The notes below the pieces were generated by a model. The model saw only the letters and a list, made by a program, of their open reading frames with translations. It did not search any database and was not told the DNA's origin. DNA of 64,000 nucleotides from NCBI RefSeq assembly GCF_029714205.1, contig NZ_CP121648.1:6450501-6514500 (forward strand). Direction: 5' to 3'. The stretch's first letter is position 1; each line of letters begins with the position of its first letter. Of this stretch, positions 1 to 8,705 are shown piece by piece. The DNA comes from Methylobacterium sp. CB376. Lineage in GTDB: Bacteria; Pseudomonadota; Alphaproteobacteria; Rhizobiales; Beijerinckiaceae. Position numbers and translations under genes: made by a program.

Positions 1-1
1 C

Positions 2-2083
2 GTGGTGATGGCCGTGGAGGACGCGCAATGGGCCGATCCGACCACCGAGGAGCTGGCCCGGCTGGTCATCGGGCGGCTCGCCGGCCGGCGGCTGCTCCTG
101 CTCGTCACCGCGCGGCCCGAATACCGGCCGGCCTGGGCCGAAGCGGCTGGCCTGCGGCCGCCCTGGGCCGAAGCGGCCGGCGTGCACCGGCTGTCCCTGT
201 CGGGCCTCGCCCCCGGGGAGGCGGAGGATCTCGTGCGCGGCGTGGCGCGCGGCCGGCCCCTCGCGCCCGAGGCGCGGCGCGCCATCGTCGCCAAGGCCGA
301 CGGCGTGCCGCTCTTCATCGAGGAGCTGACCAGCGCCGTGCTGGAGGAGCGCGACGCCGCGGACCGGCCGCGGGACGGGGGCGGCGAGGCGCCGCGCGTG
401 CCCGCGACCCTGCAGGACATCATCATGGCGCGCCTCGACCGCCTCGGCCGCGCCAAGCCCGTGGCCCAGGTCGGGGCCGCCCTCGGGCGCTCCTTCTCGC
501 GGCGCATGCTCGAGCGGGTCGCCGAGCGGGACGAGGAGGAGATCGCCGCGGCGCTGGCGGAGATCGTCCAGGCCGGCCTCCTGCTGGAACAGCCCGGCGG
601 CGCCGGCGCGACCTACCAGTTCAAGCACGCGCTGGTGCAGGATGCCGCCTACGAGAGCCTGCTGCGGGCGAGCCGCCGGGCGCTGCACGGCCGCATCGCC
701 GCGGTGATCGAGGAGGATTGCCCGGACCTCGCCGAGACCGAGCCCGAGACCCTCGCGCATCACCTGCGCGGGGCGCGGGCCTTCCTGCGCGCCGCCGCCG
801 CCTCCCTGCGGGCCGGGCAGCGGGCGGCGGCACGCTTCGCCAACCCGGAGGCGATCCAGCATTTCCGCGCCGGGCTGGACGATCTCGCGCGGGCGGACTC
901 GACACCGGCGGACTTGGCACGGGCGGACTTGGCACGGGCGGACTTGGCACGGGCGGACTTGGCACAGGCGGACTTGGCGGAGCCGGCAGCGGCGGCCCAC
1001 GGCCCGCTCGCGGCGCGGCTCCATCTCGGGCTCGCCCAATCCTTCTACGTGGTGAAGGGGCCCGCCCACGGCGATACGGTGGCGGCCTATGCCCGGGCGC
1101 ACGACCTCGCCGCGCATCTCACCGACCCGGAGGAGCGCTTCGCCCTGCTCTGGGGCGTGTTCTCCGGCCACCATTTCGCGGCCCGCTTCGGGCCGGCGGA
1201 GGCCTCGGCCCGGGAGGCCCTGGCCCTGGCGCGCGGCGCCGGCGACCCGACCCATCTCTGCCAAGCCCACCGCATGCTGGGCTATGTGGGCTTCTTCCGC
1301 GGCGACCTGCCGGGCGCGAGGGCGCATTTCGGCGAGGTCCGCCGCCTCTACCGGCCCGACCCTCACCGGGGCCTGGCACCGATCTTCGGGGCGGATTGCC
1401 AGGTCGGGGCGGCGGGGTTCGAGAGCGTGCTCCTCTGCGTCCAGGGGCATCCCGACGAGGCCGTGGCGATGACGGAGGCGAACCTGCGCGACGCGCGGCG
1501 CCTCGGCCATCCGGCGAGCATCGGCTGGGCCTACGCCGCGGCGGCCTACGTCCACCATTACCGCGGCGACCGGGCCGCGACCGGGGCGGTGGCGGCGGAG
1601 GGCTTCGCCTATTGCCGGGCCCACGCCATCGCGGCCTGGGGCCTGCACTGCAAGGTGTTCCTGGCGTGGTCGGGCGCGACCGGGCCCGAGCGGGCCGACC
1701 GCGCCGCCGAGATCCTCCGCGACATCGCCGATGCGGCGACGCGCACCCGCCTGGGCCTGCCGCAGCTGCGCGGGCTCGCCGCCGAGGCGCTCCTCCTGTG
1801 CGGGGACCCAGCACCGGCGCGGGAGCAGGTCCGGATCGCCCTCGACGAGATCGCCGAGACGGGCCAGGCCGTGTTCGCGCCGATGCTGCTGCGGCTGCGC
1901 GGCCTCTGCGCCCTCGCCTGCGACGAGGGCGGGGCCGCCGACCGGCTCGGCGAGGCGGTCGCGGCGGCGCGGGCCGTGGGGGCGGACCTCCTGCGGGCGC
2001 GGGCGGAGGGGGATCTCGCGGCCCTGGCGACGCCCGGGGCCGCGGGACCGGACCGGGTCCGGGCGCTGCTGCGGGGCGCGTGA
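2..2083 (+). CDS. Cyclase-associated ATPase/TPR regulatory protein, 3' part
   Basis: The frame is open to the left edge, so the start lies outside the window. The visible part begins with a Walker B-like strand ([13 protein letters not shown]) followed by the predicted-ATPase pattern [11 protein letters not shown] and by [16 protein letters not shown]. This is the pattern of the AAA-type ATPase module found in proteins with an N-terminal class III adenylate cyclase and C-terminal TPR repeats. The rest is alanine-rich helical repeat sequence that fits degenerate TPRs. Known family role: large cytoplasmic signalling proteins of the cyclase/LuxR-ATPase type. The cyclase domain is not visible, so that part is inferred. 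An in-frame 15-bp tandem repeat encodes a run of ADLAR units near residues 297-327. Confidence 0.7.
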   Translation: MVMAVEDAQWADPTTEELARLVIGRLAGRRLLLLVTARPEYRPAWAEAAGLRPPWAEAAGVHRLSLSGLAPGEAEDLVRGVARGRPLAPEARRAIVAKADGVPLFIEELTSAVLEERDAADRPRDGGGEAPRVPATLQDIIMARLDRLGRAKPVAQVGAALGRSFSRRMLERVAERDEEEIAAALAEIVQAGLLLEQPGGAGATYQFKHALVQDAAYESLLRASRRALHGRIAAVIEEDCPDLAETEPETLAHHLRGARAFLRAAAASLRAGQRAAARFANPEAIQHFRAGLDDLARADSTPADLARADLARADLARADLAQADLAEPAAAAHGPLAARLHLGLAQSFYVVKGPAHGDTVAAYARAHDLAAHLTDPEERFALLWGVFSGHHFAARFGPAEASAREALALARGAGDPTHLCQAHRMLGYVGFFRGDLPGARAHFGEVRRLYRPDPHRGLAPIFGADCQVGAAGFESVLLCVQGHPDEAVAMTEANLRDARRLGHPASIGWAYAAAAYVHHYRGDRAATGAVAAEGFAYCRAHAIAAWGLHCKVFLAWSGATGPERADRAAEILRDIADAATRTRLGLPQLRGLAAEALLLCGDPAPAREQVRIALDEIAETGQAVFAPMLLRLRGLCALACDEGGAADRLGEAVAAARAVGADLLRARAEGDLAALATPGAAGPDRVRALLRGA
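891..980 (+). repeat. 15-bp in-frame tandem repeat (ADLAR units)
   Basis: About five to six copies of a 15-bp unit close to GGCACGGGCGGACTT lie inside the ATPase/TPR gene and encode A-D-L-A-R/Q. The central copies are identical, which suggests recent slippage expansion. The unit length keeps the frame, so copy number can vary without breaking the protein. Confidence 0.9.
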
Positions 2084-2141
2084 CGCGGGCGGGGCGCCCC
2101 GTCCTCGCGCCAGGACGGGGGGCCCGTGCTACGGCTCCCGC

Positions 2142-2465
2142 ATGACGACGCTCCTCGCCTACGCCCTCGCGGCCCTCGCCGAGATCGCCGGCTGCTTCGC
2201 AATCTGGGCGTGGCTGCGCCTCGGCCGCTCGCCCCTCTGGCTCGGCCCGGGCCTCGCGTCCCTGATCCTCTTCGCCGTGCTGCTGACGCGGGTCGAGAGC
2301 GCGGCCGCGGGCCGGGCCTACGCCGCCTACGGGGGCGTCTACGTGGCGGCCTCGCTCCTCTGGCTCTGGGCCGCGGAGGGACAGCGGCCGGACCGCTGGG
2401 ATCTCGGCGGCGCGGCGCTCTGCCTCGCGGGCAGCGCCGTCGTCCTGCTCGGGCCGCGGGGATGA
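2142..2465 (+). CDS. YnfA/UPF0060 family small membrane protein
   Basis: This 107-residue protein has four hydrophobic segments (about residues 5-25, 33-50, 60-80 and 88-104). It carries typical YnfA-family features: an N-terminal [14 protein letters not shown], a central [11 protein letters not shown] and a C-terminal segment reading [19 protein letters not shown]. It is predicted to be an inner-membrane protein. The family is related to small multidrug-resistance transporters, but its substrate is not established. The ATG at 2142 was chosen because it starts the first hydrophobic helix at once. Sequence upstream in the same frame looks like a shadow of the preceding gene. Confidence 0.85.
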   Translation: MTTLLAYALAALAEIAGCFAIWAWLRLGRSPLWLGPGLASLILFAVLLTRVESAAAGRAYAAYGGVYVAASLLWLWAAEGQRPDRWDLGGAALCLAGSAVVLLGPRG

Positions 2466-2657
2466 GGGCGGAACGCCGACGAGGGCGGAACGCCGACGAG
2501 GGCGGGGCGCCGGCCCGGCACCCGCGCCACCTGACGAATCCGTAATCTGCGGGCCACGGGCCGGTCAGGGCGCTCCTCCGAGAATGGCCTCATCAGATCA
2601 GGGCCGCGGGGCCGATCGGCCGCCGCGCCCTCCCGCCGATCCGGAGGAATCTTGACC

Positions 2658-4172
2658 ATGTCCGAGCCCGTTCCCGCCTCCCGTCTCCATCGCAAGGCGC
2701 TCGCGTCCGTGGCCGCCGTGACGCTCGTGGCGACGGGCGCGCTCGGCTCCGCCTTCCTGCCGCCGAGCACGCCGGTCCTCGCCCAGGCCCTGCCGCAGAC
2801 CCCGATCACCGCCCCCGAGCACCCGCCGGGCAGCTTCGCGCCGATCGTCAACCGGGTGAAGCCCGGCGTCGTCTCGGTGAAGGTCAAGCTCAAGGACGAC
2901 GCGGCGGATGACGAGGAGGGCGGCCCCGGCGGCCAGAACGTGCCGCCGCAGCTGCGCGAGTTCTTCCGCCGCTTCGGCGAGAACGGCATGCCCAACCGGC
3001 CGCACCGCAACGGCGGCCGCGCCGCGCAGGGCTCGGGCTTCTTCATCTCGGCGGACGGCTACGTCGTCACCAACAACCACGTGGTCGAGAACGCCAAGTC
3101 GGTGGAGGTCACCCTCGACGACGGCCGCACCCTCGACGCCAAGGTGGTCGGCACCGACCCGAAGACCGACCTCGCGCTGCTCAAGGTCACGGAGGGCAAC
3201 GGCTCCTTCCCCTACGTGAGGCTCGCGCACGGCGCGCCGCAGGTCGGCGACTGGGTGGTGGCGATCGGCAACCCCTTCGGCCTCGGCGGCACCGTCACGG
3301 CCGGCATCGTCTCGGCCCGCGGCCGCGACATCGGCGCCGGGCCCTACGACGACTTCCTGCAGATCGATGCGCCGATCAACAAGGGCAATTCGGGCGGCCC
3401 GACCTTCAACGTGTCGGGCGAGGTCGTCGGCGTGAACACTGCCATCGCCTCGCCGTCGGGCGGCAATGTGGGCCTCGCCTTCGCCATCCCCTCCGAGACG
3501 GTGCAGGCGGTCGTCGACCAGCTGCGGACGGACGGCAAGGTCGCCCGCGGCTATCTGGGCCTCCAGATCCAGCCCGTCACCAAGGACATCGCCGAGGGGC
3601 TCGGCCTCGACAAGGCGAAGGGCGCGCTCGTCACCAGCGCCCAGGACGGCACGCCGGCCGCCAAGGCGGGCCTGAAGTCCGGCGACGTGGTCCAGGCGGT
3701 GAACGGGGATCCGGTCGGCGACGCGCGCGAATTGTCGCGCCGGATCGCCTCGATGAAGCCGGGCACCAAGGTCCAGCTGTCCTACCTGCGCGGCGGCAAG
3801 ACCGACACCGCGACGGTCGAACTCGCGACCCTGCCGAACGACACCCGGGTCGCGGCCCGGGAGGAGCGCGGGCGGGGCTCGGACGCGCAGCCGCGGCTCG
3901 GCCTGAGCCTCGCGCCCGCCGACGCGGTGGGCGCCGGCCAGGAGGGCGTGGCGGTGGTGAACGTCGATCCGGACGGCCCGGCGGCGGCCAAGGGCATCGA
4001 GCCCGGCGACGTCATCCTCGACGTCGGCGGCCAGCCGGTCTCCTCGGTCTCCGACGTGCAGGGCCGGATCCGGGCCGCCGAGCGCGACGGCCGCAAGGCC
4101 GTGCTGATGCGGGTGAAGAGCGACAAGGGCACGCGCTTCGTCGCCATCGCCCTCCAGAACCGCAACGGCTGA
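2658..4172 (+). CDS. HtrA/DegP-like periplasmic serine protease Do
   Basis: A 504-residue periplasmic quality-control protease. It starts with a signal peptide (basic start, hydrophobic 15-30, likely cleavage after VLAQA). The trypsin-like domain shows the full triad: His near 141 in NNHVV, Asp near 171 in KTDLALL and Ser near 245 in GNSGGP. Two PDZ domains follow (about 280-380 and 410-500), each with a GLxxGDVI-type carboxylate loop. The ATG at 2658 is preferred over TTG at 2652 because GGAGGA at 2643-2648 lies 9 nt upstream of the ATG. The family degrades or refolds misfolded envelope proteins. It appears monocistronic and is followed by a hairpin terminator. Confidence 0.93.
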   Translation: MSEPVPASRLHRKALASVAAVTLVATGALGSAFLPPSTPVLAQALPQTPITAPEHPPGSFAPIVNRVKPGVVSVKVKLKDDAADDEEGGPGGQNVPPQLREFFRRFGENGMPNRPHRNGGRAAQGSGFFISADGYVVTNNHVVENAKSVEVTLDDGRTLDAKVVGTDPKTDLALLKVTEGNGSFPYVRLAHGAPQVGDWVVAIGNPFGLGGTVTAGIVSARGRDIGAGPYDDFLQIDAPINKGNSGGPTFNVSGEVVGVNTAIASPSGGNVGLAFAIPSETVQAVVDQLRTDGKVARGYLGLQIQPVTKDIAEGLGLDKAKGALVTSAQDGTPAAKAGLKSGDVVQAVNGDPVGDARELSRRIASMKPGTKVQLSYLRGGKTDTATVELATLPNDTRVAAREERGRGSDAQPRLGLSLAPADAVGAGQEGVAVVNVDPDGPAAAKGIEPGDVILDVGGQPVSSVSDVQGRIRAAERDGRKAVLMRVKSDKGTRFVAIALQNRNG

Positions 4173-4206
4173 TCCGCCGGCCTCACGGCGAGGCCCGTCA
4201 GGGACG

Positions 4207-4236
4207 AGGGCCGGCTCCGCGAGGGGCCGGCCCTTC
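4207..4236 (+). terminator. Rho-independent-type hairpin after htrA
   Basis: GGGCCGGC at 4208-4215 pairs with GCCGGCCC at 4226-4233 across an 8-nt loop, about 35 nt after the protease stop. The following T run is short, as is common in high-GC genomes. Confidence 0.6.
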
Positions 4237-4241
4237 CCGCG

Positions 4242-4383
4242 TCAGGGGCTGCACAGGCCCGCATGATCCGGGATCCGCTTGATCAAAGCGGATCCCGGAT
4301 CACACGCCTGCGCGGCGCCTGAGCGAAGCCCAAATCCGCCATCCCGAAGGGATCAAGCGGATTTGGTATCAGGGGCTGCACAG
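4242..4383. repeat. Palindrome-bearing insert flanked by a 15-bp direct repeat
   Basis: The 15-mer TCAGGGGCTGCACAG occurs exactly at 4242-4256 and again at 4369-4383. The second copy forms the last codons and stop of the minus-strand gene. Between them lie a perfect 17-bp inverted repeat (4264-4280 with 4286-4302, loop GATCA) and a second one (CCAAATCCGC at 4330-4339 with GCGGATTTGG at 4356-4365). A related, less perfect palindrome is at 33541-33579. This looks like a small non-coding palindromic element inserted with duplication of its target, or a partial duplication of the gene end. Confidence 0.7.
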
Positions 4384-5340
4384 CACCGCGAGGCGTCGCC
4401 CGGAGACGCGCCCGCGCCCGGTCCCGTCCGAGCGGACGCGGTCCCCCTCAAGCCGGACCTGGCCGGCATTCTCGATCAGCGTGTAGCGCAGCCGCTCCAG
4501 GGCGAGCCCGTACCGGCCCGACCAGAGCCGCAACGCCCCGCAGAACCGCGCGAGGGTCTGGCGGCCGAAGCGGACCGGGCCGAGGAGCGGCGCGATCTCC
4601 CCGGTCCCGAAGGCGGCGCTGCGGAAGCCGGCCAGCAGGTCGGGGCGCCCCTGCGCGAGGTCGAAGGCGGCGAGGGATTCGACGCCGAGCGCGCCCGCCC
4701 GCGCGGGCGGCGTCGTCGCCAGCGTGAGCGCCAGGGGCTGGTCGGTCAGCAGCAGGACGGCGCGGTCCGGCGCCTCGGTCAGGTCGACGGACAGGGGGCG
4801 GTAGGCCCGCGCCTCGCCGGACCGCGGCTCCGTGAATCTGAGCCCGATCACGTCCAGCCACGCGGCCGAGCCCGAGACGCGGTCGGGATGGGCCACGAAG
4901 CCGAGCAGGCGGCCGCGCTGCGCCCGGCGCTCGGCGGCGATGTCGGGCGTCGCGATCTCGGGCGAGGGAGCGCCGCCCCGCGTCGCCTCGCGCCGCTCCG
5001 GCGGATCGGGGGAGGGCGGCGCCGCCGGCCGCTCCGGAGGCCCCGCCGGCCGCTCCGGCGGGCGCGCGTCCCGCTCCGGCGGCTCTGCGGGCGCGTCCGG
5101 CGGAACCGAGGGCCGAAGCGCCTCGCCCTGCGCGCAGGGGGCGCAGGCGGCGGGCGGCGCGGGGGCGGCAGGGCCGGGGCTTGCGGGCGCCGCCGCCTGC
5201 ACCGCCGGCGCGGGAGCCGGGGCGGGGCGGCGGGCGACGAGGCCGACGCGCGGATCGAGGAGCAGGATCAGCACGAGCGGGCTCGCCACCGCGACGAGCG
5301 CGGCGAGGCCGATCAGGCCGCTGACGATCCTCTGTCCCAC
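4369..5340 (-). CDS. Membrane-anchored proline-rich protein, unknown function
   Basis: A 323-residue protein not assigned to a family. Residues 1-30 hold one hydrophobic helix (GLIGLAALVAVASPLVLILLL), most likely a membrane anchor. A low-complexity region of about 100 residues rich in Pro, Ala, Glu and Arg, with ERPAGPPERP-type repeats, probably spans periplasm. The C-terminal ~170 residues look globular and beta-rich and contain two cysteines late in the chain (FCGALRLW and VLCSP). The stop lies in the 15-bp repeat that flanks the palindromic insert, so the true ancestral C-terminus is uncertain. No operon partner is evident. Confidence 0.6.
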   Translation of the reverse strand: MGQRIVSGLIGLAALVAVASPLVLILLLDPRVGLVARRPAPAPAPAVQAAAPASPGPAAPAPPAACAPCAQGEALRPSVPPDAPAEPPERDARPPERPAGPPERPAAPPSPDPPERREATRGGAPSPEIATPDIAAERRAQRGRLLGFVAHPDRVSGSAAWLDVIGLRFTEPRSGEARAYRPLSVDLTEAPDRAVLLLTDQPLALTLATTPPARAGALGVESLAAFDLAQGRPDLLAGFRSAAFGTGEIAPLLGPVRFGRQTLARFCGALRLWSGRYGLALERLRYTLIENAGQVRLEGDRVRSDGTGRGRVSGRRLAVLCSP

Positions 5341-5527
5341 GCCGCCTCCACCTTGGCCGTTCGGCGCGCAGTATGCGTGCCCCGGCCCGGAGAAAGTGTC
5401 AGCAGCGGCGACTTAGGCCGGTCCTTGGCTGGGGATTGCGGGCATGACGGGGCGCGGCGGGGCGTCCCGCCTCGCTTGACCCGGCGCGGCGGCCAGCCGC
5501 AGGCTCGCGGCGGTGGAGGAGGGACTC

Positions 5528-6058
5528 ATGCGCCGGATCGGACTCGCCGCCCTGCTCTGTCTCGGGGTCGCGTCCCAGGCCCGGGCCGATGCCTGCGCGC
5601 GGCTCGCCGGACGGGTCGTGACCGTGACCGGGGCGGCGATCGCGGGCCGCAGCGGCAGCACCGTCGCCTTCGGGGCGGCGGATGCGGACCTGATGCTGCT
5701 CGATTGCCGGGCGCCCGGGCGGATGATCCTGCGCGCGCGCTTCGCCGAGCCGAGCCGCGCCACCTTCGTCCTCGTCGGGCTCGCCGCGCAGGCCCTGGCC
5801 GGGGCGCGCGCCGAGGAGGCGGAACGCCTCGCCCTCGTGCTGCATCGCGCGGCCCGGGAGGGAGGCGGCCCGGCTTCCGGACGGGCCGGGCCGGTGGCGA
5901 TCACCTGCACGGCCGTGCCGGTCGGCGAATTCCCGACGAGCTGCCTGCTGCGCCGGGCCGGGCGCGCCGGCCGGGATCAGGCTGCCTCCGGGGTCGAGCG
6001 GGTCTGGTTGCGGCCGCCGGCCTTGGCCGCGTACAGGGCCTCGTCCGCGAGCCGGTAG
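5528..6058 (+). CDS. Small exported protein, unknown function
   Basis: A 176-residue product starting with a clear signal peptide (MRRIGLAALLCLGVASQARA, cleavage after ARA). The mature part has spaced cysteines (DACARL, LLDCRAP, ITCTAV, TSCLL), which fits a disulphide-bonded periplasmic protein. The ATG at 5528 has GGAGGA 7 nt upstream. The last ~27 codons overlap the end of the decayed diguanylate cyclase on the other strand, so the native C-terminus may have been replaced by run-through sequence. Function not recognised. Confidence 0.55.
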   Translation: MRRIGLAALLCLGVASQARADACARLAGRVVTVTGAAIAGRSGSTVAFGAADADLMLLDCRAPGRMILRARFAEPSRATFVLVGLAAQALAGARAEEAERLALVLHRAAREGGGPASGRAGPVAITCTAVPVGEFPTSCLLRRAGRAGRDQAASGVERVWLRPPALAAYRASSASR

Positions 6059-6739
6059 AGATCCGCGAGATTCCGGGCGGTCCCGGCGACCGCGACGCCG
6101 ATGCTCACCGTCAGGAAGCCGGGGCCGAGGGCCGCCTGCGCGACGGCGAGGCCGGCGACCCGGGCGTGGACCGAGGCGGCGATCCGCGCCGCCCCGAGGG
6201 CCCGCTGATGGAGAGGCGAGGTCCGGGTCCTGCCGGTGGCGCTGGAAATAGGGCCGGTCGGCCGTGTTGCCCGGCGGAGCCGGCCCGCCGACGGATTCGG
6301 CGACCGCCTCACCGTTCTCGTCGCGGATCGTCATCGCGCCGATGTCGCGGGCGGTCGTCGCCCGGTCGAACAGGAGCTTGCGCCGGGTCTCGGGGTCGAG
6401 CGCGCCCAGTCCGGGCCTGGACAGGGTCTCGATCGCGCCGCGCAGGGCGAGGTCGATGATCGCGATGGTGTGGGTGATGTCGTGGTCGAGGACCTGCAGC
6501 AGGTTCCGGGAGGCCTGCTCGGCCCGCGCCCACGCGTCGTCGCGCATGGCGGAGGGCATCAGGCCGCAGATCAGCAGGGTCCCGGCCGTCGCCGCGGGAC
6601 CCAAGGCGACCGGCAGTCGCGCGGGGCAGCGCAGGCGCAAGTCCCCGACCAGGTCCGCGCGGCGTGGCCGGGCGGTCCGGACGCGGTCGCCCGGGAGGGC
6701 GCTGCTCCGAGGCTGGCAGAGGGTCTTGCGGCTCGGCAT
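5977..6739 (-). pseudogene. Diguanylate cyclase remnant with internal deletion
   Basis: Reading from 6739 leftward, the N-terminal part has a hydrophobic segment and then a sensor-like stretch (SRNLLQVLDHDITH, LDPETRRKLLFDRATTARDIG, NTADRPYFQRHRQDPDL). This resembles extracytoplasmic sensor domains of GGDEF proteins. Near 6200-6215 the homology jumps to another frame and to the far C-terminus of a GGDEF domain (ARIAASVHARVAG, TVSIGVA, LYRLADEALYAAKAGGRNQ). The stretch that should carry the GGDEF active site is missing, so no c-di-GMP synthesis is expected. The 6739 start is approximate. Confidence 0.75.
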
Positions 6740-6974
6740 GGCGGGGTCACGAATGGCACGCGAGCGTGGAGGCTTGGTTGCCCCACAAGGCGTGGTTGCC
6801 CACCGGGCAGGGTCGCGGGGGGCCGCCCCCGTCGGCGATGTTCCCGCGCCGGAAAATGCTCTAACCCTCGCTCCGTGCTCGCTCCCTCCCCATCCCCCCG
6901 CTCCGGGCTGCCTCCCCCATGCCCCCTCGCTCCCCGCTCCGGCATCCCGCTCCCCGCGCCCGGGGATCCGCCGC
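6740..6974. other. Intergenic, pyrimidine-rich spacer
   Basis: No gene is seen. The stretch 6865-6960 is strongly C/T-biased with repeated GCTCC and CCCC words. A 13-nt fragment at 6850-6862 (CGGAAAATGCTCT) is the reverse complement of the start of the 105-bp intergenic repeat found near 18.5 and 27.7 kb. Confidence 0.5.
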
Positions 6975-8183
6975 GTGACCGACGGCGCCTCCCGGCTGAT
7001 CCTGATCCTCGCCGCGGGCGGCTTCGCCAGCACCTTCGCGGGCCGCGTGGTCGAGCCCCTGGTCGGCGTGCTGGCGCGGGATTTCGCCAGCCCACCCGCC
7101 ACGGTCGCGCTCCTCTCGACCGCCTTCGCGCTGCCCTACGCGCTGATCCAGCCGGTGCTCGGCCCGGTCGGCGATGCGCTCGGCAAGGAGCGGGTGGTCG
7201 TCACCTGCCTGGGCATCCTGACCCTGGCGCTGGCGGCGAGCATCGTGGCCGGGGACATCCGGCTGCTGTTCGGCCTGCGCATGCTGGCGGGCGCCGCGGC
7301 GGGCGGGGTCATTCCCCTGGCCCTCGCCATGATGGGCGACCGCATCCCGATGGAGCGGCGGCAGGTCGCCATCGGGCGCTTCCTCGTGGCGGTCATCCTC
7401 GGGCAGCTGATGGGCTCCACCGTCTCGGGGCTCATCGAGGGGCTGATCGGCTGGCGGGGCGTGTTCGCCCTCTCGGCCCTGGTGGCGCTCTCGGGCTGCG
7501 GCGCCGTCCTCCTCGGCTTCGCCCGCGCGCTGCGCGCGCCGGGCGGGCGCTTCGCCCTCGGCCCGGCCGCGCGGCGCTACCGGGCGATCCTCGCCAATCC
7601 GCGCGCCCGGGTGCTGTTCGGGGCGGTCTTCGTCGAGGCGATCGCGGTGTTCGGGATCTTCCCGCACCTCGCCCACCTGATCGAGGCCCGGGGCGAGGGT
7701 GGCCCGCGCGAGGCGGGCTTGGTGCTGGCGGGCTTCGCGGCCGGCGGCCTCGCCTACTCGCTCCTCGTCGGCCTGCTCCTGCGGCTCCTCGGCCAGACCC
7801 GGATGCTGATGGCAGGGGGCGCGATCGCCGGGGGGGCCCTGCTGACGGTCGGACTCGCCGGCGCGTGGCAGGTCGATGCGGCGGCGCTGGTGGCGCTCGG
7901 CCTCGGCTTCTACATGCTGCACAACACCTACCAGGTGCAGGTGACCGAGGTGGCGCCCGAGGCCCGCGCCTCGGCGGTGGCGCTCCACGCCTTCTCGTTC
8001 TTCTGCGGCCAAGCCCTCGGCGTCGCGGTGCTCGGGGCCGGGCTCACGGCCCTCGGCCAGTTCGGGGCGCTCGCATCCTGCGCGGCGCTCATCCTGGGGC
8101 TCGGTCTCGTCACCGCGTGGCGCCTGTCGCGGCCCATTAGGCCCCGGTCTTCCCAAACAGAAGATACAATGAACGGTCGATGA
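6975..8183 (+). CDS. MFS-family transporter
   Basis: A 402-residue membrane protein with about twelve hydrophobic segments. The major facilitator loop 2-3 motif appears as GPVGDALGKERV, and the N-half RMLAGAAAGGVIPLALAMMGDR matches drug/proton antiporter-like MFS proteins. The substrate cannot be read from the sequence. No ATG lies before the first helix in this frame, so the GTG at 6975 (VTDGASRLILIL) was chosen. It starts just after the pyrimidine-rich spacer. Nothing around it points to a pathway. Confidence 0.8.
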   Translation: MTDGASRLILILAAGGFASTFAGRVVEPLVGVLARDFASPPATVALLSTAFALPYALIQPVLGPVGDALGKERVVVTCLGILTLALAASIVAGDIRLLFGLRMLAGAAAGGVIPLALAMMGDRIPMERRQVAIGRFLVAVILGQLMGSTVSGLIEGLIGWRGVFALSALVALSGCGAVLLGFARALRAPGGRFALGPAARRYRAILANPRARVLFGAVFVEAIAVFGIFPHLAHLIEARGEGGPREAGLVLAGFAAGGLAYSLLVGLLLRLLGQTRMLMAGGAIAGGALLTVGLAGAWQVDAAALVALGLGFYMLHNTYQVQVTEVAPEARASAVALHAFSFFCGQALGVAVLGAGLTALGQFGALASCAALILGLGLVTAWRLSRPIRPRSSQTEDTMNGR

Positions 8184-8232
8184 ACAAAGATGTCTCCCGG
8201 CGTTGGATGGCTCTGCTCTAGAGCTGAGAGCC

Positions 8233-8257
8233 GGAACCAGCCGTCGGTTCGGCCGTT
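8233..8257 (+). promoter_or_regulatory. EcfG-type general stress promoter
   Basis: GGAAC at 8233-8237 and CGTT at 8254-8257 are separated by exactly 16 nt. This matches the known alphaproteobacterial EcfG (PhyR-NepR-EcfG) promoter pattern, GGAAC-N16/17-CGTT. It lies 37 nt upstream of the small exported protein's start codon. Confidence 0.6.
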
Positions 8258-8293
8258 GTCCTGCCTAAACAGATCCACACGCGAGGAGATCAC

Positions 8294-8596
8294 ATGCGCA
8301 AAGTCGCGCTCCTGTCCGCCGCCGCCCTGTCGCTGGGCGCGATGGCCACCGTCTCGGCCCCGGCCGAGGCCCGGCCCGGCTATCGCGGCGGATACGCCCA
8401 CGGCTATTACGGCCGCCCCTACGCGCACGCCTATCGCGGCCGGCGCGGCATCTCCACCGGCGCGGCGGTCGGCCTGGGCATCGCGGGCCTCGCGGCGGGC
8501 GCCATCGCGGCCGACGCGGCGCGGCGCAACGGCTACTCTTACGGCGCGCCGGCCTACCGGGCCCCGGCCTACGGCTACTACGACTACGATTACTGA
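8294..8596 (+). CDS. Small Gly/Tyr-rich exported protein
   Basis: A 100-residue protein with a signal peptide (hydrophobic 5-20, cleavage near APAEA). A mature region rich in Gly, Tyr, Arg and His (GYRGGYAHGYYGRPYAHAY) follows, then a glycine/alanine hydrophobic stretch (AAVGLGIAGLAAGAIAA) that could span a membrane, and a tyrosine-rich tail ending YGYYDYDY. The RBS GAGGAG precedes the ATG. Such proteins are common in Methylobacterium-type genomes and have no assigned activity. The upstream EcfG-type promoter suggests expression in the general stress response. Confidence 0.75.
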   Translation: MRKVALLSAAALSLGAMATVSAPAEARPGYRGGYAHGYYGRPYAHAYRGRRGISTGAAVGLGIAGLAAGAIAADAARRNGYSYGAPAYRAPAYGYYDYDY

Positions 8597-8617
8597 GCCG
8601 GATCGCCGATCCGGACG

Positions 8618-8648
8618 GAGGGCGGCTGGGACCATCCCGGCCGCCCTC
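8618..8648. terminator. Convergent hairpin between the small exported gene and queF
   Basis: GAGGGCGGCTGGGA at 8618-8631 pairs with TCCCGGCCGCCCTC at 8635-8648 with one mismatch and a 3-nt loop. A second hairpin follows (GAGCCTC 8669-8675 with GAGGCTC 8681-8687, then TT). Both sit between convergent genes. Confidence 0.6.
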
Positions 8649-8705
8649 GTCGCGCGTCGGCAGCGCGCGAGCCTCTTCGCGAGGCTCTTGCGGCGCGAGA
8701 GGCCC

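Noticed and set aside
4279..6459. Long plus-strand open frame covering 4.3-6.5 kb.
   Set aside because: It runs antisense to a coherent membrane-anchored protein and in the wrong frame through the exported protein at 5528. Composition is Arg/Gly/Pro-rich with no domain.
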